Notes under the pieces: model-generated
Told to the model about the DNA's origin: nothing
The model's database searches: none
The model's input: only the letters and a program-made list of their open reading frames with translations
In this document: positions 25,262-31,844 of the stretch, piece after piece
Layout of the letters: each line of letters begins with the position of its first letter
How positions within the stretch are numbered: position 1 is the first letter of the stretch
Assembly: GCA_934728255.1 (NCBI GenBank)
Contig: CAKVEC010000002.1
Location: 186,001 to 250,000 of the forward strand
Length of the DNA: 64,000 nt
Direction of reading: 5' to 3'
From: an uncultured Bacteroidales bacterium
GTDB taxonomy: Bacteria; Bacteroidota; Bacteroidia; Bacteroidales; Paludibacteraceae
Position numbers and translations under genes: made by a program

Positions 25262-27505
25262 ATGATGAGGAAGGCTATACATCGTATATTGCTGGCAGTA
25301 TTTCTGTGCAAGACATATGCTGTATTTGGGAATATCTCCTCAATCCAAAGAGATACTATAACCGAGACATTTGAAGGCTATTCCACTAATTCTTTGTATG
25401 CCAATGCCATACGCAATATAGCAAATGCAAATGGAATCAGGTGGACGATCGTAAATGGGAACATAAACAATCTGAAAGAAACCCAAACCGTTTTCCAATT
25501 TACCCAAGGAGTTATTTTGCAATCCAATGGTAGTGCCGCTGTATCAAAAGCCCCCGCTCTAACAAGCGGGAAACTATGCAACTTAACGGCAATCCATTGG
25601 TATGCGGGGCGTTCTTCTGCCTCCTCAATGCAAATGGCATTGTATTATTCCAAGGATAGTATAAATTGGATAAAAGACACGACAACCTTGTTTTTAACTA
25701 CAGCCAGAAAAGAATATATTGTCAGATTTGCAACACCTACGACAGCATATATTCGTATTACCGGCTATAGTACAAAAGCCAATGAAACCGGGAGCACATA
25801 TAGGGTATATATTGATGATATTTCCTTGTGTACAGAGCAGTATGGCGAGCAGATGGATATTGTGGATTGGAGGGAGAACAGTCTGACGCTGAATATGAAC
25901 GGCTGTGCGCCGGAAATGGGGGTGGCGGTAGGTATAGACGGCGGGGAAGAGCACCCCATTGAGGAGGGGAATACGTATTCGTACCTCGGGCAGAACGACA
26001 GGACATATCGGGTGGAGACGCGAGGCTTGCATGCGGGGGATGATGTACAGATTGTGGCAAAATACGGGGATAAGCAGGGGCACACCTATGTCTCTAACCG
26101 CAAATATCGGGTGCCGTATATCTATGGCGATTCGGTGGTACGCAAACTGACCTACAACACCGATGACGACATTGTGGTACGAGGCGGAAAAACCACCTTG
26201 GCAACGGATGCGTCGGTCAGAAATGTGTACGTCTATCCCGACGGCGAACTAACCATAGCGGACGGCTGCACCCTGACGTGTGCCAAACTATTTGTCCGCA
26301 CCACGGCTACGGAAGCAGGGGCAGTAAGCGGAAACATACAAGCGCACGAGACCTATTACACCCGCATTGTGGCAAACAAGACGAAGTATTTCCAGTTTGC
26401 GCTACCCGTACAATCCACCACGAACAATATACAGACCACCGCCGGCGATGTATGCGTATTGGACAAACACTGGCGGCTGAACACCTACGACACCCAACTC
26501 CGTGCCGAGCAGGGCAACATTGCAGACAACTGGATGCGCTATACGGGTGAGACTATCGAGGCAAACAAGGGATATGCTATGCTTTCGGCATCGCCCTACT
26601 ACAGGGAGTATCTGTTCCCCGTGGTATATTCGCCTGCGAACACCGATGCGGAAGTGGCTGTAGCATCCCCGAAAGGCAATGTGGACGCAGCGCACGACGG
26701 CTGGAACTATGTCTGTTCGCCCTATTCGGGCAAGTATGCCGGTGTGTTGGCAGACGACCCGACGGAGCGGGTGTATGTATCGGAACTGCGCAAAGACGGT
26801 GCCGCCTATTGGCAGCACGTAGCGGACACCATATATCCCGCACAGCCGTTCTACTACCAAGCAGCCGAGGCGGGAAATCTCATCTTCGGCGAAACGCTGC
26901 ATTTTGAGGCACGTGTATCACAAACGGTTGCCGCTTATGCACCGGCAACCAACCCTATGGTCACACAATGGGTGCAACTCGTTATCCGCGATGCCACAGG
27001 GCTAACGGACGAAACAAATATCTGTCTGCACCCGACGAAGTTCACAGAGGCATACGAAATCGGCAAAGACCTGCTCAAACTGCGCAGGAACGGACAGCAC
27101 GTACAACTATACAGCCTTATGCCATGCGGGGAACTGAGTTTCAATGCATTGCCCGATTCTGTATCTACCACCGGTGTGCATCTTGGTTACTATGCACCGC
27201 AAGCGGGAACCCATACTTTGCACTTGGATTCTAATCATTATCTGGAACGCTTGGCACACGTGTGGCTGACGGACAAGCAGACGAATGCGCAGGTAGATTT
27301 GCTTATGCAAGACCATTCGTTTACTACGCAAGCGGGCGAACAGCAAAACCGCTTTGCGATACGTTGCGTATTCCGTACACAAGAAACGCCTACCGGTATG
27401 CACGAGGGCAAGACGGCAAGCGTTGCACAAAAGATACTCCGAGACGGAGCCATCTATGTAGTGCGCCACGGAGAACGGTTCGACCTGCTCGGACGCAAGC
27501 GGTAG
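25262..27505 (+). CDS. Secreted multidomain protein with RDG-type C-terminal tail
   Basis: 747 residues. An N-terminal export signal (IHRILLAVFLCKTYAVFG), then an AT-rich N-terminal beta-sandwich-like domain (about 25-195; TETFEGYSTN, YRVYIDDISLC), a fibronectin-like stretch, and a region with repeated beta segments (TYNTDDDIVVRGGKTTLATD, VYPDGELTIADGCTLTCAKL). The last residues, KILRDGAIYVVRHGERFDLL then GRKR, resemble the end of the endonuclease encoded at 53705-54763, which suggests a shared C-terminal sorting or processing signal. No catalytic motif is recognised. It starts 2 nt after the FAD dehydrogenase and ends 2 nt from convergent murG. Confidence 0.82.
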   Translation: MMRKAIHRILLAVFLCKTYAVFGNISSIQRDTITETFEGYSTNSLYANAIRNIANANGIRWTIVNGNINNLKETQTVFQFTQGVILQSNGSAAVSKAPALTSGKLCNLTAIHWYAGRSSASSMQMALYYSKDSINWIKDTTTLFLTTARKEYIVRFATPTTAYIRITGYSTKANETGSTYRVYIDDISLCTEQYGEQMDIVDWRENSLTLNMNGCAPEMGVAVGIDGGEEHPIEEGNTYSYLGQNDRTYRVETRGLHAGDDVQIVAKYGDKQGHTYVSNRKYRVPYIYGDSVVRKLTYNTDDDIVVRGGKTTLATDASVRNVYVYPDGELTIADGCTLTCAKLFVRTTATEAGAVSGNIQAHETYYTRIVANKTKYFQFALPVQSTTNNIQTTAGDVCVLDKHWRLNTYDTQLRAEQGNIADNWMRYTGETIEANKGYAMLSASPYYREYLFPVVYSPANTDAEVAVASPKGNVDAAHDGWNYVCSPYSGKYAGVLADDPTERVYVSELRKDGAAYWQHVADTIYPAQPFYYQAAEAGNLIFGETLHFEARVSQTVAAYAPATNPMVTQWVQLVIRDATGLTDETNICLHPTKFTEAYEIGKDLLKLRRNGQHVQLYSLMPCGELSFNALPDSVSTTGVHLGYYAPQAGTHTLHLDSNHYLERLAHVWLTDKQTNAQVDLLMQDHSFTTQAGEQQNRFAIRCVFRTQETPTGMHEGKTASVAQKILRDGAIYVVRHGERFDLLGRKR

Positions 27506-27507
27506 GG

Positions 27508-28647
27508 CTATTGTTTTTTGCTCTGTGCCAAGCGGATCACTTCCTCGGCAATGCGGGTGGCAGAGTCGGTTTGGGCAAGATAGAGGGCATTGATGTGCAG
27601 TTGTTGCAGTTTCTTTTTGTCCTCTATGAGGTTGAGCACTGCGGGGATGAGTTTGTCTTTCGCCTCTGCATCGCGCACCAGGACTGCAGCATCTTTTTTC
27701 ACAAGCGCCATAGCGTTGTGGGTCTGGTGGTCTTCTGCCACGTTGGGCGACGGCACGAGAATAGACGGTTTGCCGAGCAGGCAGAGTTCGCTGATGCTGC
27801 TTGCCCCCGCACGCGAAACCACCAGGTCAGCCAAAGCATACGTATCGGGCATATTGCTGAGGAAAGGCGTGATGACATACACCTCGGTGGTGGCTGGAAT
27901 GGTCTTGACGATATTGTCGTAGTAGGCTTTGCCCGTTTGCCAAATCACCTGTATGCCCGAGCAGATGAGGTTGTTAAGCCCCTGCTGCATCGCCTCGTTG
28001 ATAGTGCGTGCCCCGAGACTTCCACCGATAACCAGCAGCACGGGTTTCTCGGGGTCGAACTGCACACCGAACTCTTTTTCAAAATACTTCAGTGCCGCTT
28101 CTTTACTTCCCTGCGTCAGGTTCTGGCGCACGGGATTGCCCGTGAGGATAATCTTCTCCTTGGGGAAGAAACGCTCCATTCCCTCATACGCCACGCAAAT
28201 CTTCGCTGCATCGTCTTTGAGCAGTTTGTTGGTAACACCGGCAAAGCCGTTCTGCTCCTGCAGCAGGATAGGTATGCCCATACGCGCCGCCACTTTCATA
28301 GCCGCCCCGCTGGCATAGCCGCCCACACCCACACCCACATCGGGGCGGAACTCACGGATAATCTTTTTCGCCTGACGCATAGAGCGCAACAGGTCGATCA
28401 CCACAGAGATGTTCTTCCACGGTTTGGAGCGGTTGAACCCACGTACGGGCAGCCCTATGATACGATAGCCCGCCTGCGGCACGCGCTCCATCTCCATACG
28501 TCCGAGCGCACCGACAAAGAGGATGTCGGCTTTCGGATCCAATTCACGCAGAGCGTTGGCAATACTGACAGCGGGAAAGATATGCCCGCCCGTTCCTCCG
28601 CCGGAAATAAGATATTTCATATTCAAGTAACAATTAAGAATTAACAA
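27508..28647 (-). CDS. murG: UDP-GlcNAc:lipid I N-acetylglucosaminyltransferase MurG
   Basis: 379 residues. It transfers GlcNAc to lipid I, forming lipid II on the inner face of the cytoplasmic membrane. It has the N-terminal glycine-rich loop SGGGTGGHIFPAVSIANAL, GVGGYASGAAMKVAARMGIP, the QEQNGFAGVTNKLL segment, and the GT28 C-domain with VIGGSLGARTINEAMQQGL and the UDP-GlcNAc-binding SRAGASSISELCLLGKPSIL. Length is normal. It is unusual that no mur, fts or mra genes are adjacent, so the gene lies outside a dcw cluster. Its stop is 2 nt from that of the convergent secreted protein. Confidence 0.98.
   Translation of the reverse strand: MLILNCYLNMKYLISGGGTGGHIFPAVSIANALRELDPKADILFVGALGRMEMERVPQAGYRIIGLPVRGFNRSKPWKNISVVIDLLRSMRQAKKIIREFRPDVGVGVGGYASGAAMKVAARMGIPILLQEQNGFAGVTNKLLKDDAAKICVAYEGMERFFPKEKIILTGNPVRQNLTQGSKEAALKYFEKEFGVQFDPEKPVLLVIGGSLGARTINEAMQQGLNNLICSGIQVIWQTGKAYYDNIVKTIPATTEVYVITPFLSNMPDTYALADLVVSRAGASSISELCLLGKPSILVPSPNVAEDHQTHNAMALVKKDAAVLVRDAEAKDKLIPAVLNLIEDKKKLQQLHINALYLAQTDSATRIAEEVIRLAQSKKQ
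28627..28645. repeat. 7-nt array (TTAACAA type) into which the inverted-repeat element is inserted
   Basis: GTAACAA, TTAAGAA, TTAACAA up to the left end of the element. The right flank (from 28914) continues with AACAATTAACAT and then ATAATGC and ATTATTT units. Confidence 0.6.
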
Positions 28648-28913
28648 TTATTGCTGTCCGGTAAACGCAGCCCGAAGCAGAAAAGTCTCCCCAAGATGCC
28701 CATAAACAGGCATATTGGTATGTATTTTTGCAAAAGCGAGCCCCCTATGCAAAAAGTACCAGTTGCGGATTGCTTGTAGGTGGGGCTAAATTTTCCCCTT
28801 TAATCACTCATTTTAGAGCCATTTAAGGGCTCTAAGGTAGGCATATAAGTCAATATAGTACATCATCATCCAAAGTATCATCGTAACAACACTTTTACCG
28901 GACAGCAATAATT
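28646..28913. mobile_element. 268-nt MITE-like non-coding element with 20-bp perfect terminal inverted repeats
   Basis: Left end AATTATTGCTGTCCGGTAAA (28646-28665) and right end 28894-28913 are perfect inverted repeats. No ORF of useful length lies between them. Inside is a hairpin TTAGAGCC, 7-nt loop, GGCTCTAA (28813-28835). The outer AATT bases may belong to the target rather than the element, because the flanks are a TTAACAA array; the clean core would be ATTGCTGTCCGGTAAA. It lies just upstream of murG. No transposase that could mobilise it is present in the window. Confidence 0.8.
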
Positions 28914-29001
28914 AACAATTAACATACATAATGCATTATTTCAACCGATTCTATGTTGCCCACGGCTATAGTTAACAAAAACAAAGTGCCGTTGATGCCA
29001 A

Positions 29002-30075
29002 TTACTCTTTCCGATGCTGGAGGTAGAATATTTCTTTCTGCCGGTTGATTTCGGTTCGAAGTTGCTCCTTTGTCGGTAAATAAGTCAAGTATTTTGAGGC
29101 AAATAATTGTTTGCTATCATGTAAAATAGAATAACGTGCAATATCCTCACTTGTTTCGGAACACAACAAAATACCAATAGTAGGATTATCTCCATCCGGA
29201 CGTTTCAACTCATCGTACATACGAACATACATATCCATCTGCCCCACATCCTGATGTGTAATTTTGGTCGTTTTAAGATCTATCAACACAAAGCATTTCA
29301 TCAGATAGTTGTAAAATACAAGATCTATGTAATAATCCTCAGTATCTGTAATGATATGTTGTTGCCGCTCCACAAAGGCATATCCTTTCCCCATTTCCAT
29401 AAGGAATTGTTCTATATGGGAAAGGATGGCAGATTCCAAGTCGGATTCGCTAAATGTAAGGTCTTTCGAGAGCCCGAGAAATTCTGTAACTATAGGCGTC
29501 TTGATAAATGTTGCAGCCTCCGATTCCACAGAATCCGGGTTAAGTGCTTTCATCTCCTTTTCTACTATATCCTTATCAGGCGCTTGAGCCAGTCGATAAT
29601 AGTATTGTGTACTGATATTCCTATCCAAGGTACGTGTACTCCACATCTCTTTGGCTGCTTCCAAAGCATACCAGTTGCGCGCATTAGGGTCAGACACTCG
29701 CAATAAGGCACGGATATGTGTCCAAGTAAGATTTTGCACGCGCGCGTGCAAAATCTGCCAATCCGGGAAATAGGAATAAAACTGCCGAAAATAGAACACA
29801 TTACGAAAACCATAGCCGTTTCCAAGTTCTGTGGTCAACTGCTCGGACACCTGTTTGAGCAACTGCATACCATATTCCGCACGCATATTGCCATTCTGCT
29901 CTTCTTCCACAATACGTTTCCCTATCAGCCAATAGGCATTTATCATTGCACTATTGATAGAGGCAAACGCTGTGGAACGCGCTTGCGTAAGAATATGTTT
30001 TATGTCCTTAACTAAAATTTCAGCAGATATGTCTTTTGAAGATACCTGTGAAATGGAGTCTGCACGTTGTGTCAT
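29002..30075 (-). CDS. DUF1016/YhcG-type PDDEXK nuclease domain protein
   Basis: 357 residues. The N-terminal DUF1016 domain is visible as INAYWLIGKRIVEEEQNG, LKQVSEQLTTELGNGYGF and NVFYFRQFYSYFPDWQ. The C-terminal PDDEXK nuclease-like domain has ERQQHIITDTEDYYIDLVFY followed by FVLIDLKTTKITHQDVGQMD, where D in YYIDLVFY and D-x-K in IDLKT fit the D-(D/E)xK core. Members are scattered accessory genes, often near restriction-modification or mobile DNA. A 28-bp perfect palindrome (29729-29756) lies inside the gene and encodes ILHARVQNL. A promoter is 170 nt upstream. Confidence 0.9.
   Translation of the reverse strand: MTQRADSISQVSSKDISAEILVKDIKHILTQARSTAFASINSAMINAYWLIGKRIVEEEQNGNMRAEYGMQLLKQVSEQLTTELGNGYGFRNVFYFRQFYSYFPDWQILHARVQNLTWTHIRALLRVSDPNARNWYALEAAKEMWSTRTLDRNISTQYYYRLAQAPDKDIVEKEMKALNPDSVESEAATFIKTPIVTEFLGLSKDLTFSESDLESAILSHIEQFLMEMGKGYAFVERQQHIITDTEDYYIDLVFYNYLMKCFVLIDLKTTKITHQDVGQMDMYVRMYDELKRPDGDNPTIGILLCSETSEDIARYSILHDSKQLFASKYLTYLPTKEQLRTEINRQKEIFYLQHRKE
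29729..29756. repeat. 28-bp perfect palindrome inside the DUF1016 gene
   Basis: AGATTTTGCACGCG followed by its exact reverse complement, with a CGCGCGCG centre. It is in frame and replaces a usually variable segment of the N-terminal domain. Confidence 0.95.
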
Positions 30076-30241
30076 AAAAATCTGTTTTCCTTATGTCTAT
30101 TCATCAAAATATATGAGATACGAGGTACTATTCGGCAACCGCGATAACTATTCTATATAAGCATAGTATCCTAATAGGAATCACCTGCTCATTCTTCCTA
30201 TAGCGAATTGCGTGCCGCTATACATAGTGCCTTTCGGTCTG

Positions 30242-30273
30242 CAAATGTACAAAAAAGAATTGATACAGGCAAA
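30242..30273 (-). promoter_or_regulatory. Promoter for the DUF1016 gene
   Basis: On the minus strand TTTG (30270-30273), 20 nt, TACATTTG (30242-30249). The predicted leader is about 160 nt and includes a small hairpin around CTATAGCG/CGCTATAC. The rest of the 30076-30691 gap holds an 11-nt array, a palindrome and the araC-type gene promoter. Confidence 0.6.
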
Positions 30274-30435
30274 TCAAACACAGCGGCGACAGCCCAACCG
30301 CATCAAAATCAGATGACAGTCCGGAGTCAAATCATACTAAAAAATCTCTCTTTCGCCGGTTTTTACATTCTTTGCATTGATATATTCTACAAAAATATAC
30401 AGATTATACAATTTCCATACCTCATAATACCAATT

Positions 30436-30468
30436 ACGTAGAAAAGACGTAGAAAGGACGTAGAAAGG
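30436..30468. repeat. 11-nt array, ACGTAGAAAGG type (3 units)
   Basis: ACGTAGAAAAG, ACGTAGAAAGG, ACGTAGAAAGG in the divergent gap. Confidence 0.85.
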
Positions 30469-30501
30469 ATTGGTGCTTAGGCAGTGGATAAGCCGCTTTT
30501 T

Positions 30502-30541
30502 TATACACTCTATGCACTATATATGTTGCATAAAGTGTATA
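30502..30541. promoter_or_regulatory. 15-bp inverted repeat upstream of the AraC-family gene
   Basis: TATACACTCTATGCA, 10-nt centre, TGCATAAAGTGTATA: 14 of 15 positions pair. It lies about 95 nt upstream of the -33 box, without a T run, so an operator is as likely as a terminator. Confidence 0.5.
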
Positions 30542-30634
30542 GATGTTGTTTTGAGATAGTGAATATGCCCGTTTATTACGAAAATCAAGAGAAAAACATG
30601 CGGTTTTGACACAAAAAGAGATGATTTATTATGA

Positions 30635-30670
30635 TTTGGCGGAATATTCGGAAATTTATTTGTATATTTG
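30635..30670 (+). promoter_or_regulatory. Promoter for the AraC-family gene
   Basis: TTTG (30635-30638), 24 nt, TATATTTG (30663-30670). The -7 box forces the start codon downstream, to 30692. The 24-nt spacing matches the promoter at 8657-8692. Confidence 0.55.
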
Positions 30671-30691
30671 CAGCGTAAAACAAAAAAGACT

Positions 30692-31540
30692 ATGAGCGTA
30701 GAAGCAAAGAATATCCCGCTATTAGATTGCCCTGTGGATTATCTGATAGGGGACGCCAGCGGCAAGATAATGAACGAATACGGGCGTTTCCCGTGCAAAA
30801 TCAAATGCGGTGTATATGCGTTTATTGTACGCGGCACTGCACGGGCTACGATCAACATCACACAGTATTCATTCCGCGAAGGCGATGCGCTGCTGCTGGA
30901 GCCCGGCAGTTTCCTGCTGATACACGAGTTCTCGGACGATGCGCTGGTCTATTATATCCTGTTCTCGTCGTCTTTCCTCGACAAGAACACATTCAACAAC
31001 CGTATGTCGCTGACAGCATTGCAGTTGCGTTCGCCGATCGTACACGTAACCGCAGAACAGGGGGAGGTACTGAAGAATATGGCATTGCTGCTGATGCAGG
31101 CAAGCAACACGCGTCCGTCGATGCTCAACTCGGAGCGTATGGTACATATCTTCAACCTGTTGCAGTCGAGTTACGCCTCGTATGCCCGTTCGCAGGACGA
31201 ATATATCGTGCGTCCGACCGACCGCAAGACGGAGATCTATCAGGACTACTGCCAAATGGTGCTGAAGCACTACCAGGAATGGCACCACGTCCGGCAGTAC
31301 GCAGAGGCTATGCGCATCACCCTACCCCACCTATGCTCGACGGTAAAAAATGTGAGCGACCGCACGGCAGGCGATATTATCACCGACGCCATACTCACCG
31401 ATGCCAAAGCGCAACTGAAAATCACCACCTTGCCAATCAAGGAGATAGCCATCTCACTCGGATTCGACAACGTGGCGTTCTTCAACCGCTTCTTCAAGTC
31501 GCACGTAGGCGTTACCCCGAAAGCATACCGGAACAGTTGA
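30692..31540 (+). CDS. AraC-family transcriptional regulator
   Basis: 282 residues from the ATG at 30692 (MSVEAKNIPLLDCPVDYLIG). A TTG eight codons upstream overlaps the -7 box and is rejected. The N-terminal half is a cupin-like sensing domain (YGRFPCKIKCGVYAFIVRG, FREGDALLLEPGSFLLIHEF). The C-terminal half holds two helix-turn-helix motifs of AraC type, the second being IKEIAISLGFDNVAFFNRFF followed by KSHVGVTPKAYR. It is soluble, without membrane segments. No obvious target operon is adjacent, so the regulon is unknown. Confidence 0.93.
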   Translation: MSVEAKNIPLLDCPVDYLIGDASGKIMNEYGRFPCKIKCGVYAFIVRGTARATINITQYSFREGDALLLEPGSFLLIHEFSDDALVYYILFSSSFLDKNTFNNRMSLTALQLRSPIVHVTAEQGEVLKNMALLLMQASNTRPSMLNSERMVHIFNLLQSSYASYARSQDEYIVRPTDRKTEIYQDYCQMVLKHYQEWHHVRQYAEAMRITLPHLCSTVKNVSDRTAGDIITDAILTDAKAQLKITTLPIKEIAISLGFDNVAFFNRFFKSHVGVTPKAYRNS

Positions 31541-31651
31541 TATACACAACCGCCCCCCTGCATAAAGAACTCCTTATACTTCCATATAACCGCATCGGGT
31601 TATTAACGGGGCTTTTCAGCAGATGATAAGCAACTATTACCCAAAGGGAAG

Positions 31652-31710
31652 TTTACAAAATAAACAGAGACTATCCGACCGAAATGGATAGTCTCTGTTT
31701 ATTTTGTAAA
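31652..31710. terminator. Perfect 25-bp hairpin between convergent genes (bidirectional terminator)
   Basis: Stem 31652-31676 and its exact complement 31686-31710 with a 9-nt loop (GACCGAAAT). The outer arms are A/T-rich (TTTACAAAATAAACAG and complement), giving a U-rich tail in both directions. Confidence 0.85.
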
Positions 31711-31719
31711 TAGCACTTC

Positions 31720-31836
31720 TTAAAATGGCGTGCCCGTCCCCGGATTCGGGGCTATTGGTGCATACGGAGAAGCACACAACAGCCCTGCATATACCATTTG
31801 AGAATCGGTCTTAGGTTGTTGATATATTTTTTTCAT
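31720..31836 (-). CDS. 38-residue companion peptide downstream of a surface protein
   Basis: A small frame, ATG at 31836 and TAA at 31720-31722, encodes MKKIYQQPKTDSQMVYAG followed by LLCASPYAPIAPNPGTGTPF. It starts 8 nt after the stop of the 852-residue surface protein and ends before the 25-bp hairpin, so it shares that transcript. The shape (MKKIY-x-xP at the start, a short hydrophobic or Cys-containing middle, a Gly/Pro-rich end) resembles tiny peptides I recall from Bacteroidales next to secreted-protein genes. Function unknown. It is short, so support comes from position, a clean start and stop and the recognisable opening. Confidence 0.65.
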   Translation of the reverse strand: MKKIYQQPKTDSQMVYAGLLCASPYAPIAPNPGTGTPF

Positions 31837-31844
31837 AACGTTAA

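Noticed and set aside
28646..30075. Inverted-repeat element plus DUF1016 nuclease considered as one insertion sequence
   Set aside because: The terminal repeats enclose only 268 nt, and the nuclease gene lies outside and has its own promoter; it is not a transposase.
29002..31540. DUF1016 nuclease and AraC gene considered as a defence island
   Set aside because: No restriction, methylase, toxin or other defence genes are adjacent; one accessory nuclease is not enough.
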